A DNA stretch of 64,000 nt from an uncultured Rhodospirillales bacterium. Lineage in GTDB: Bacteria > Pseudomonadota > Alphaproteobacteria > ATCC43930 > CGMCC-115725. Positions within the stretch are counted from its first letter, which is position 1. Every line of letters begins with the position of its first letter. The translations under genes and the position numbers were made by a program. A model generated the notes under the pieces. It was not told the origin of the DNA and did no database searches. It saw only the letters and a program-made list of their open reading frames with translations. The stretch lies in NCBI GenBank assembly GCA_903822185.1, contig CAIJOA010000046.1, positions 30,929 to 94,928 on the forward strand, written 5' to 3'. Positions 43,076-51,301 of the stretch are shown in pieces.

Positions 43076-43110
43076 CCAATGGGTCGCATGACGCCCGAAT
43101 CTCGGCGAAT

Positions 43111-44499
43111 TTAAGAATTTGCCACCGGCAGATGAACCGTAAAGGTCGAGCCTTTTCCCAGCTCGCTGTCGATGTCGAGCACGCCGCGATGGTGGCTGAC
43201 GATGTGTTTGACGATCGCGAGGCCCAGCCCGGTGCCGCCCAACTCGCGCGACCGTGCCGGATCGACCCGGTAAAACCGCTCGGTCAGCCGCGGCAGGTAC
43301 TCGCGGGCGATGCCGCCGCCATGGTCGCGCACGGCGACGGCAACGGCCGCACTTCGCTGGCCGGCGCGCTCGGTCGGCAGTGTCCGGGCCGAAGGCGCGA
43401 CGGTGACGAGGATGTCGGTGCCGGGGACGCTGTATTTGATCGCGTTGTCGAAGAGGTTCTGGAACACCTGCATCAACTCGTCCGGATCGCCCAGCACCGG
43501 CGGCAGGTCGGGCGCGATGGCAAAGGCGAAGCGCATCTGCCGCGCCGCTGCCCGCTGCTCCAGCGTGTCGGCGACCGCGTGCAGCACGCCGCCGATATCG
43601 ATGGCGGCGGTCGGGGCGCGATGCTCGTTCATCTCTATCCGCGACAGCGACAACAGATCATCGACCAGCCGCGCCATGCGCGCGGCCTGCTCGCTCATGA
43701 TGGCGAGGAAACGTTCGTGCGCCGCTGCGTCGTCCTTCGCTGGACCGCGCAGTGTTTCGATGAACCCGACCAGCGAGGCCAGCGGCGTGCGCAATTCGTG
43801 ACTGGCATTGGCGACGAAATCGGCGCGCAGGTTTTCGGCCCGCCTTATCTCGGTCAGGTCGTGCAGCATCATCACCGCTGCCGCGCCCTCTGCTGTCGGC
43901 GATGACAGCGGCGCCAGCCGCGCGGAAAGATGACGCTCGATCGGGCTGGTGATGCCGAACTCGACGACGCGCTCGCCTTCGCCGCGCAACACGGCGTCAG
44001 TCGCCGCCAGCACGGCGGGATGACGCAGCGTGCCGGCTAGATCGCGATCGGCTAGGCGCTCGCCGAACAATTTCATTGCCGCCTCGTTGGCACGGACGAT
44101 GCGCCGGCGTTGATCGATCAGCAGAAGCGGCTCGGGAATCGCGGTTTCGACAGCGCGCGCGGCGGCGAGTTCGGATGTGCGTTGCTGCATCGCGCTGCGC
44201 GTGCTGCGAATCCAGCGTCCCAGTGTCAGCCACAACTCGCGCGCCAACGGACTCCAGGTGCGAACCTCGGGCGTTGCGTTTTCATCCGCCGCGATGGCGC
44301 GGATTGCGGCTTCGATATCGTGAATGCCGTTCAGCAGCGGGCGGAACAACAGAACCAGCAGACCGTAACCGACGATCGCGGCGATCAACGCCGGGCCGAC
44401 ATCGAGCGCATCGAACAGCACGAGGCCGAACAACACGACGAACAACGGCAGCGCAAGAAACGCCGTGCCCAGCAGCAAGCGCGGCAGGTTTCGCATCAT
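43111..44499 (-). CDS. phoR: Phosphate regulon sensor histidine kinase PhoR
   Basis: A 462-residue membrane kinase. The frame opens at a TTG (44505); ATG 44499 is preferred. Two N-terminal helices (LLLGTAFLALPLFVVLFGLV and ALIAAIVGYGLLVLLF) are followed by a PAS domain (AIPEPLLLIDQRRRIVRANEAA), the H-box SHELRTPL with the phospho-His, the N-box FDNAIKYS, and G-boxes DHGGGI and GGTGLGLAIVKHIV. It senses the state of Pst/PhoU and phosphorylates PhoB, encoded at the end of the same cluster. Confidence 0.95.
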   Translation of the reverse strand: MMRNLPRLLLGTAFLALPLFVVLFGLVLFDALDVGPALIAAIVGYGLLVLLFRPLLNGIHDIEAAIRAIAADENATPEVRTWSPLARELWLTLGRWIRSTRSAMQQRTSELAAARAVETAIPEPLLLIDQRRRIVRANEAAMKLFGERLADRDLAGTLRHPAVLAATDAVLRGEGERVVEFGITSPIERHLSARLAPLSSPTAEGAAAVMMLHDLTEIRRAENLRADFVANASHELRTPLASLVGFIETLRGPAKDDAAAHERFLAIMSEQAARMARLVDDLLSLSRIEMNEHRAPTAAIDIGGVLHAVADTLEQRAAARQMRFAFAIAPDLPPVLGDPDELMQVFQNLFDNAIKYSVPGTDILVTVAPSARTLPTERAGQRSAAVAVAVRDHGGGIAREYLPRLTERFYRVDPARSRELGGTGLGLAIVKHIVSHHRGVLDIDSELGKGSTFTVHLPVANS

Positions 44500-44532
44500 G
44501 ACCAAATTGTTACATCGAGAAGGGAAACGGCA

Positions 44533-44567
44533 TGGTGTGAATCGAAGCCGCGGCTTGATTCACACCA
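44533..44567. repeat. 17-bp near-perfect inverted repeat between phoR and the ABC permease
   Basis: TGGTGTGAATC and GATTCACACCA flank the palindrome AAGCCGCGGCTT, giving a 17-bp stem with one bulged G. No T-run follows on either strand. It could be a terminator of the upstream ABC operon or a regulator site for phoR. Confidence 0.6.
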
Positions 44568-44577
44568 CGTCATAAGG

Positions 44578-45390
44578 TCAGCGCCAGCGAAGCAGCACGC
44601 GCTCCAATGCCGTCAGCCCTGCGCCGAAGCCGAGACCGAGGATCGAGAGGATGACGACGCCGGCCATCAGATCGTCCGACTGCATCAGGTTGCCGGCGGT
44701 CAGCAGGAATGCGCCGATGCCGTATTGCGCGCCGATCATTTCGGCGGCGACGACGAGAAGAAGGGCGGTCGAGACCGAGATGCGGAAGCCGGCGAGGATG
44801 CCCGGCAAGGCCGACGGTAAAAGAACTTTCCAGACGATCGAGCGCGTCGGCAAGTTGAAGCTCTGCGCCATGGCGATGAGATTGCGCGGCACGGAATCGA
44901 CACCGGCCAGGGTCGCGATCACGGTCGGAAAGAACACGCCCGAAGCGATGGTGACGACCTTCGGCGTCTCGCCGATGCCGAGCCACAAGATAAGAAGCGG
45001 CAACAAGGCGATCTTCGGCACCGGATAGATCGCTGACACCAGCGGCATGCCGATGGCGCGCCCGGCCGAGGTAAGGCCCATGCTGACGCCGACGATCAGG
45101 CCAAGGCCCGAGCCGATCAGCCAGCCCGAACCGATACGGGCGAGCGAGATCGAAAGATGCTTCCACAAATCGCCGCTGACCGTCAGTTGCCACAAGGCTT
45201 CGACGATGCTCGCGGGCGACGGCAGGAACACCGGGTCGATCCAGCCGGCCGAAATCGCGAGCTGCCACAGGGCGATGATCCCGGCAAAAGCGATCCAGGA
45301 ATAAGCCGGCTTCGGCATGGCGATGAAGCCGCCGCCACGGAACGCGACCTCGCGGCGAACCGATGCGCCGCCTGCTGTGATTTCAGTCAT
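44578..45390 (-). CDS. ABC transporter permease, SsuC/TauC/NrtB type
   Basis: A 270-residue inner-membrane permease with about six helices. Family words: WQLAISAGWIDPVFLPSPASIVEALWQL, LARIGSGWLIGSGLGLIVGVSMG, and an EAA-type loop near SFNLPTRSIVWKVLLPSALPGILAGFRIS. It works with the overlapping ATPase gene (8 bases) and two binding proteins upstream. The family imports sulfonates, nitrate, bicarbonate, aromatic acids or thiamine precursors; which one applies here is not evident, as no catabolic gene is adjacent. Confidence 0.9.
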   Translation of the reverse strand: MTEITAGGASVRREVAFRGGGFIAMPKPAYSWIAFAGIIALWQLAISAGWIDPVFLPSPASIVEALWQLTVSGDLWKHLSISLARIGSGWLIGSGLGLIVGVSMGLTSAGRAIGMPLVSAIYPVPKIALLPLLILWLGIGETPKVVTIASGVFFPTVIATLAGVDSVPRNLIAMAQSFNLPTRSIVWKVLLPSALPGILAGFRISVSTALLLVVAAEMIGAQYGIGAFLLTAGNLMQSDDLMAGVVILSILGLGFGAGLTALERVLLRWR

Positions 45391-46156
45391 GGATCACCTC
45401 TCTATCGGCCACCGAGGCCTCGTCACGGATCAACGACCAGAGCCGGTCGCCCAGTTCGGCGAGCGGGGCGAGCGCGGCTTTATTCGTGCGCTCCAATTGC
45501 GGGATCGGAATAGTCAGCACTTCTTTGATCCGTCCCGGCCGGCGCGACAATACCACGACCCGGTCGGCGAGGCGCAAAGCCTCTTGGAAATTATGCGTGA
45601 TGTAGATGCCCGCCATCCGCTCGTGCAGCAGCAGGTCGAGGAAATCTTCCATAAGCAGATCGCGCGTCTGGGCATCGAGCGCCGACAGCGGCTCGTCCAT
45701 CAGCAGCACGGCGGGCTTCACGACGAGGGCGCGGGCGATGCCGACGCGCTGGCGCATGCCGCCGGAAAGCTGCTTCGGGAGGGCCTTGGCGAAATCCGAC
45801 AGGCCGGTGCGCTGTAGGGCGTCGGCGATGCGGGCCTGGCGGTCGCTCGTCGATAATTTGTGATGTTCGAGCGGCAGCCCGACATTCTGCTCGACCGTGC
45901 GCCAGGGCAGCAGGGCGAAATCCTGGAAGATGAAGGTCAGCGGATTGAGGCAATCCGGCGGGGCATTGCCTTCAAGGAAGACCTTGCCCTCGGACGGCTT
46001 GAGGATGCCGCCGGCAATTCCCAGCAAAGTCGATTTGCCGCAACCAGACGGCCCGATGACGGCGACGATCTCGCCTTCGCGGACCTGGATCTTGATGTCC
46101 TCGAGGACAAGCAGGTCGTCATAGGAGTGACGTTTGACGTCGATAATTACATCCAT
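45383..46156 (-). CDS. ABC transporter ATP-binding protein, SsuB/TauB/NrtD type
   Basis: A 257-residue ATPase. Walker [18 protein letters not shown] (about residue 34), Q-loop FQDFALLPWRTV, signature LSGGMRQRVGIARAL, Walker B VLLMDEPLSALDAQTR and H-loop YITHNFQEALRLADRV. The QDFALLPWRTV Q-loop is characteristic of the nitrate/sulfonate group. It lies 25 bases behind the binding-protein gene and overlaps the permease gene, so they form one operon. Confidence 0.93.
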   Translation of the reverse strand: MDVIIDVKRHSYDDLLVLEDIKIQVREGEIVAVIGPSGCGKSTLLGIAGGILKPSEGKVFLEGNAPPDCLNPLTFIFQDFALLPWRTVEQNVGLPLEHHKLSTSDRQARIADALQRTGLSDFAKALPKQLSGGMRQRVGIARALVVKPAVLLMDEPLSALDAQTRDLLMEDFLDLLLHERMAGIYITHNFQEALRLADRVVVLSRRPGRIKEVLTIPIPQLERTNKAALAPLAELGDRLWSLIRDEASVADREVIHD

Positions 46157-46181
46157 AGCGGGGTCTTCGTTCTCCGGACGC

Positions 46182-47207
46182 TCACTTTTGCGGATAGGGG
46201 ATCATATAGCGCTTATCGATCATGTCTTCGGGATTGAATTCGCCCTTTACCATCCCCTGGGCGCGATACCAGGCAATCTGATGCAGGATATCCTTCACGT
46301 CGACTCGTTCGTCAGGATCGGCATAGGCCAGCGCGGTACTCACCTCGGCATCGGTCTGGCCGATCGCCTTGGCGATAATCGCGATCATCTCGGCGGTCTG
46401 GGGACCGTTCTTGGGTAATTCGTCGGGGCCGGTCACCGCATCGTGATACAGCCGCGCGCCCTTGCGATAGGCATTCATGAAGCGTTTGACCATGTCGCCG
46501 CGGGTATCGGCGGTCTTGGCCGAAATGAAGGTGGCGCCCAACTGCCACGTCGTCTCGTCGCCGACCCATGCCAACACTTTGGCCTGGCCGCGCTGCACGA
46601 CCGGCAGGCCCGAGGTGCTGGGGACCATCGCGATATCGACCGATCCACCGGCGACGGCGGACGCGGCGTTGGGATTCGATTGCAGCGGCTCCAGATGGAC
46701 CGTCTGCATGTCGAAGCCATATTTCTCGGCGGCCAAGGCAAGGCTGTAATGAAAAGCCGAGCCGACGGTGGTGAAGGCGACCGAATGGCCGGGTATGTCT
46801 TTGACTGTCTTGAGGCCCGCGGCGGCGGCTTTTTCCGAGACGAAATAGCCGAGGCCGTGGAAGCCAGGCACCTCGCGCGAATGGGCGCCGATGATTTTGA
46901 GCGCGCCCTGCCCGGCTAGCGCATAGAAGCCGCCGGTGAAACCGGTGACGCCGACATCGATATCGCCTGAAACGACGGCCACGGCGACCGGCTGCGCGGC
47001 TTCGAAGAAAACGACCTGTGGGTCGATCCCTTCAGCGGCGAAAAATCCTTTGGCCACAGCGACATAGACGGGGGCGGCAGTGGTCGATTTGGCGACGCCG
47101 ATCTTGACGGTTTCGGCATCGGCGGATGAGGCAGCGCAAAGCAGCGCGGCCACGCAAAGCGCAGCGGCGGCACGGCCGAACGGCGCCGTTTGCTTGCTCG
47201 TTGTCAC
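46182..47207 (-). CDS. NMT1/THI5-type ABC substrate-binding protein (operon copy 1)
   Basis: A 341-residue periplasmic binding protein. The frame is open to 47297, but GTG 47207 follows AAGGGGAGG at ideal distance and yields a signal peptide (RAAAALCVAALLCAASSADA), so it is preferred; ATG 47225 is an alternative. Landmarks: VKIGVAKSTTAAPVYVAVAKGFFAAEGIDPQVVFFE, VVSGDIDVGVTGF and ERVDVKDILHQIAWYRAQGMV. It is directly upstream of the ATPase gene. It is a paralogue of the proteins at 47324 and 36773. Confidence 0.88.
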   Translation of the reverse strand: MTTSKQTAPFGRAAAALCVAALLCAASSADAETVKIGVAKSTTAAPVYVAVAKGFFAAEGIDPQVVFFEAAQPVAVAVVSGDIDVGVTGFTGGFYALAGQGALKIIGAHSREVPGFHGLGYFVSEKAAAAGLKTVKDIPGHSVAFTTVGSAFHYSLALAAEKYGFDMQTVHLEPLQSNPNAASAVAGGSVDIAMVPSTSGLPVVQRGQAKVLAWVGDETTWQLGATFISAKTADTRGDMVKRFMNAYRKGARLYHDAVTGPDELPKNGPQTAEMIAIIAKAIGQTDAEVSTALAYADPDERVDVKDILHQIAWYRAQGMVKGEFNPEDMIDKRYMIPYPQK

Positions 47208-47323
47208 GAGCCTCCCCTTCGTCATATCCGTCTCGTTGGGCGGATTTCTTAACATGGTCACCGGGCGAGGATAAAGGCTCGCCGTCGGCCGGTCCACGCG
47301 TTGTTGCGGTTTTGGCTGCCGGT

Positions 47324-48346
47324 TTACGGCATCACCAGGGTGTAGCGTTTGTCGATCAGGCTGTTCACGTCGATATCGGCTTTCAGCATGCCCTGCTCTT
47401 TGTACCAGGCGGCCAGCTTGGCGAAATTCGCCGGCACCATGCGGCCCTGGGAATCGATGAAGGGCACGCCTTTCTTGATCACGTCGGGCGTCTGCTGCAG
47501 GTATTTCGACAGGATGCCGATCACCTCGTCGGCGTTAGGACCGTCGTGGCGCTTGTCGTTCGCGTCGGCAAAGGCGTCGTGATAATAGGCCATCGCCTTG
47601 CGGTAGCCGGCGAGATAGCGCTTCACCAGATCGCCGCGCTCGTTGGCCGTTTTAGTTGATGTAAACAACGTTTCGACCTGCTGACGGCCCAACTCGTCGC
47701 CGACCCAGCCGAGCAATCGCGCCCCGCCCTTTTCGATCACGGCATAAGCCGGCGCCACGGTCTGAACGCCGATATCCGCCTGGCCGCTGGTCAGCGCCGA
47801 CGCGACGTTCGGGTTGGCTTGCAACAACAGGACATGGACGTTCTTGAAATCGATGCCGTATTTCTCGGCGGCAAGGCCCAGGACGTAATGCAGCGGCGTG
47901 CCCGATTGGGTGATCGCGGCATTCTTGCCGGCGATGTCCTTCAAGGAATGAAGCCCCGCGTCGTAGGCCTGGTTCGAGACGAGGAAGCCGGTGCTCTGAA
48001 AGCCCGGCGTTTCCCAGGTGCCCGAGGTCAGGAACTTGAACGTCCCCTGCGCGGCCAGATTGAAGAAGGCGGCGGTCGCGCCGGTATTGGCGAAATCGAG
48101 ATCGCCCGAGGCGACGCCCAGCGCCAGCGGCGGCGCGGATTCAAAGAAGACGATTTCGACGTCGATGCCCTCGGCGGCGAAGAAGCCCTTATCGACGCCG
48201 ATATAGCTGGGGCTGCCGCCTAGCGACCGGACGACGCCGGCTTTGACGTGATCGTTGGCGAAACTGGCGGAAAGACTGCCGGTCAGGGCGATCGCCACAC
48301 TGGCAAGAGCCACCGCGGCGCGGCGGCAAAATTTCAGGCTGGTCAT
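47324..48346 (-). CDS. NMT1/THI5-type ABC substrate-binding protein (operon copy 2)
   Basis: A 340-residue periplasmic binding protein, first gene of the ABC operon. ATG 48346 has GGGAG 8 bases upstream and a signal peptide follows (RRAAVALASVAIALTGSLSASFA); the longer frame (48409) nearly reaches mutS and is not supported. Landmarks: VKAGVVRSLGGSPSYIGVDKGFFAAEGIDVEIVFFE, GVASGDLDFANTG and FAKLAAWYKEQGMLKADIDV. It is more diverged from the other two paralogues than they are from each other. Two binding proteins for one transporter suggest two ligands. Confidence 0.87.
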   Translation of the reverse strand: MTSLKFCRRAAVALASVAIALTGSLSASFANDHVKAGVVRSLGGSPSYIGVDKGFFAAEGIDVEIVFFESAPPLALGVASGDLDFANTGATAAFFNLAAQGTFKFLTSGTWETPGFQSTGFLVSNQAYDAGLHSLKDIAGKNAAITQSGTPLHYVLGLAAEKYGIDFKNVHVLLLQANPNVASALTSGQADIGVQTVAPAYAVIEKGGARLLGWVGDELGRQQVETLFTSTKTANERGDLVKRYLAGYRKAMAYYHDAFADANDKRHDGPNADEVIGILSKYLQQTPDVIKKGVPFIDSQGRMVPANFAKLAAWYKEQGMLKADIDVNSLIDKRYTLVMP

Positions 48347-48438
48347 GGCGTTTCTCCCAGGCGGGCACTTGTTTGTTGTCCACAGTTTAAGTGGCCGATG
48401 CGTTTTCAAGCAAGGCGGCCGGGTGCTAACCTTGCGCC

Positions 48439-51123
48439 ATGCCGCCCGAGGGCCTCGAGGATAAATCCCCCCCTGTTGCCGTGTCCGCCGCCTCGACCGA
48501 GGTGACGCCGGCGCTGGCGCAATATCTCGATCTCAAACGCGCCCATCCCGATGCGCTGCTGTTCTACCGCATGGGCGATTTCTACGAATTGTTCTTCGAC
48601 GATGCGGTCAAAGCCTCGGCCGCGCTCGATATCCAGCTGACCAAGCGCGGCAAGCACGAGGGCGAAGACATCCCGATGTGCGGCGTGCCCGTCCACGCCG
48701 CCGAGGCTTATCTGTCTCGCCTCATTCGTAAGGGCTTCCGCGTCGCTGTCTGCGAGCAGATGGAAGACCCAAGCGAAGCCAAGAAGCGCGGCAACAAGGG
48801 ACCGCTGCGCCGCGCCGTCGTCCGCATCGTCACGCCTGGCACGTTGACGGAAGACGCGCTGCTGGATGCGCGACGGCATAATTATCTCGCGGCGCTGGCC
48901 GAGGCCGGGGGTTCGTTTGCGCTCGCCTGGCTCGATCTATCGAGTGGCGAATTCGCGACGCAGGAGATCGCGGCGGATGCGTTGGGCGCGGCGTTGGCGC
49001 GGATCGATCCCGGCGAATTGCTGTTGCCCGAGCGTGTGCTGGCACGGCCCGAATTGTTCGAGTTGTTCAACGATCATAAGGCGAGCCTGACGCCGTTGCC
49101 GAATGCGCGCTTCGACAGCGAGAACGGGCGCAAGCGTCTCGAAGCCTTGTACGGCGTTCGCGAACTGGCGGGCTTCGGTCAGTTTCTCCGTGCCGAAGTC
49201 GCGGCGGCAGGGGCGCTGGTCGATTACGTCGAGCTGACGCAGCAGGGAAAAATTCCGGCGCTCAGCGTGCCGCGCCGTCTCGGCGCCGGTGATGTGATGG
49301 AGATCGACGCGGCGACGCGGCGCAATCTCGAACTCACCGAAACACTGACCGGTGAACGTCAGGGCAGCTTGCTTGCCGCGATTGACCGCACGGAAACCGG
49401 TGCGGGCGCGCGGCTGCTCGCCGATTATCTCGCCGCACCGCTGACTGATCCGGTGTTGATCGAACAACGTCTCGATGCGGTCGCGTTCTTTGTCGGCAGC
49501 GAACGCTTGCGCGAGAATGTGCGCGCGATTTTGAAACGTTGCGCCGACATGGCACGTGCCATGGCGCGGCTGGGCCTCGGGCGCGGTGGTCCGCGCGATA
49601 TGGCGGCGCTGCGCGATACGCTGGCTCAAGCAGCGGTGTTGCGGCCGATGTTGCGCGCCGTCGATTTCGGCGTGCCGCCCGCGCTCGTCGCGTCGATCGA
49701 GAATGATCTCGGTGAACATGAAGCGTTCGTCGATCGGTTGCGCCGCGCGCTCGCCGCCGAACTGCCGGTGCTGACCCGCGATGGCGGTTTCATCGCGCCG
49801 GGCTATGCGGCGGAACTCGATACGCTTAAAGGCTTGCGCGACGAAAGCCGTCAGCTCGTTGCCGGTCTGCAGACGCGGTATGCCGGGGAAACCGGCGTGA
49901 CCAATTTGAAGATCCGGCACAACAATGTGCTCGGCTATCACATCGATGTGACGCCGGCGCATGCGCCGAAGATGGGCGACGGCTTCATCCATCGCCAGAC
50001 GCTCGCATCGTCGGTGCGGTTCTCGACCGTCGAACTGGGCGAGCTTGAAAGCAAGATTGCCTCGGCCGCCGACAAGGCGCTGGCGCTTGAACTCAAACTT
50101 TTCGAAGACCTCGTCGGTGAAGCAAAAGCGCGCAGCGTCGAAATCGCCCGTGCCGCCGCCGCGTTGGCGGCGCTGGATGTTGCGACGGCGCTTGCCGAAC
50201 TCGCCGTCACCGAGCGCTATGCGCGGCCCCGCATCGACGACAGTTTCGCCTTCACCATCCGTCAGGCGCGTCATCCGGTGGTCGAGATGGCGCTGCGCCG
50301 GTCGCAGGGCAAAAGCTTCGTCGGCAATGATTGCGAATTGTCGGCGGCGCAATGTCTCTGGCTGCTGACCGGTCCGAACATGGCCGGCAAAAGTACGTTC
50401 CTGCGGCAGAACGCGCTTATCGCCGTGCTGGCCCAGATGGGTTCGTTCGTGCCGGCGGAATCCGCGCATCTCGGCGTCGTCGATCGGCTGTTCAGCCGCG
50501 TCGGCGCGGCCGACGATCTGGCCCGCGGCCGCTCGACCTTCATGGTCGAGATGGTCGAGGCGGCGGCGATCCTCAATCAGGCGGGTCCCCGCGCGCTGGT
50601 CATTCTCGACGAGATTGGGCGCGGCACCGCGACCTACGACGGGCTCTCGATCGCCTGGGCGGCGGTCGAACATCTGCACGACAACAACCGCTGCCGCGCC
50701 CTGTTCGCGACGCATTATCACGAGCTGACTGCCCTTGCCTCGAAGCTCGACCGGCTCGCCTGCTACACGATGCGGGTGAAGGAATGGCAGGGCGATGTCG
50801 TGTTTCTGCACGAAGTCGCGCCCGGCGCGGCGGACCGGTCTTATGGCATCCATGTGGCGAAACTGGCGGGGCTGCCGCCAGCGGTGATCGCCCGCGCGGA
50901 GCAGGTGCTGACGACGCTCGAAAAAGGCGATCAGAACGGGGCGTTGACCCGGCTGGCCGAAGACCTGCCTCTTTTTGCGGCAATGAAACCGCCCGCCGAG
51001 ACGGTGCTGGCGGAGCCGACCGCGCTGGATACGCTTCTCGATAGTCTTAGCCCGGACGAACTGTCGCCGCGCGATGCACTAGATATGGTCTATCGGATCA
51101 AAGCAGCCGCAGCCGAGAAATAA
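48439..51123 (+). CDS. mutS: DNA mismatch repair protein MutS
   Basis: An 894-residue mismatch sensor. The mismatch-wedging F-x-E is in [11 protein letters not shown] (about residue 45). Connector and lever domains follow. The ATPase domain has Walker [10 protein letters not shown] (about 645), the FMVEMVEAA segment, Walker [12 protein letters not shown] (about 720) and [10 protein letters not shown]-terminal dimerisation tail is present. The length is normal. It is divergent from the ABC operon and followed by an inverted-repeat element, then glnD; mutS beside glnD is a known arrangement in alphaproteobacteria. Confidence 0.97.
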   Translation: MPPEGLEDKSPPVAVSAASTEVTPALAQYLDLKRAHPDALLFYRMGDFYELFFDDAVKASAALDIQLTKRGKHEGEDIPMCGVPVHAAEAYLSRLIRKGFRVAVCEQMEDPSEAKKRGNKGPLRRAVVRIVTPGTLTEDALLDARRHNYLAALAEAGGSFALAWLDLSSGEFATQEIAADALGAALARIDPGELLLPERVLARPELFELFNDHKASLTPLPNARFDSENGRKRLEALYGVRELAGFGQFLRAEVAAAGALVDYVELTQQGKIPALSVPRRLGAGDVMEIDAATRRNLELTETLTGERQGSLLAAIDRTETGAGARLLADYLAAPLTDPVLIEQRLDAVAFFVGSERLRENVRAILKRCADMARAMARLGLGRGGPRDMAALRDTLAQAAVLRPMLRAVDFGVPPALVASIENDLGEHEAFVDRLRRALAAELPVLTRDGGFIAPGYAAELDTLKGLRDESRQLVAGLQTRYAGETGVTNLKIRHNNVLGYHIDVTPAHAPKMGDGFIHRQTLASSVRFSTVELGELESKIASAADKALALELKLFEDLVGEAKARSVEIARAAAALAALDVATALAELAVTERYARPRIDDSFAFTIRQARHPVVEMALRRSQGKSFVGNDCELSAAQCLWLLTGPNMAGKSTFLRQNALIAVLAQMGSFVPAESAHLGVVDRLFSRVGAADDLARGRSTFMVEMVEAAAILNQAGPRALVILDEIGRGTATYDGLSIAWAAVEHLHDNNRCRALFATHYHELTALASKLDRLACYTMRVKEWQGDVVFLHEVAPGAADRSYGIHVAKLAGLPPAVIARAEQVLTTLEKGDQNGALTRLAEDLPLFAAMKPPAETVLAEPTALDTLLDSLSPDELSPRDALDMVYRIKAAAAEK

Positions 51124-51237
51124 CCCTCTCCGCTTTAGGGGAGAGGGAGGGGCCTGCGCGAAGCGCGGGAGGGTGAGGTGTTTCATCCCATATGTGGCTA
51201 CCCCCTCACTCTGCCCTCTCCCCCAAGGGGGCGAGGG
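51124..51237. repeat. Intergenic repeat with two hairpins (CCCTCTCC/GGAGAGGG type)
   Basis: CCCTCTCC pairs with GGAGAGGG at 51124-51147, and a second imperfect stem CCCTCTCCCCC/GGGGGCGAGGG is at 51214-51237. The second half resembles the reverse complement of the first, so the whole is a palindromic element filling the mutS-glnD gap. Such elements are common between alphaproteobacterial genes. Confidence 0.75.
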
Positions 51238-51301
51238 TTCAATTTGAATGGTGGCGTGCTTCACACGCGACAGCTTAACGCTTCAAGGATAAAATGACCG
51301 G

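Noticed and set aside
42947..43110. A full Pho box before pstC
   Set aside because: Only one CTGTCAT half site is good; repeats at 11-base spacing match poorly.
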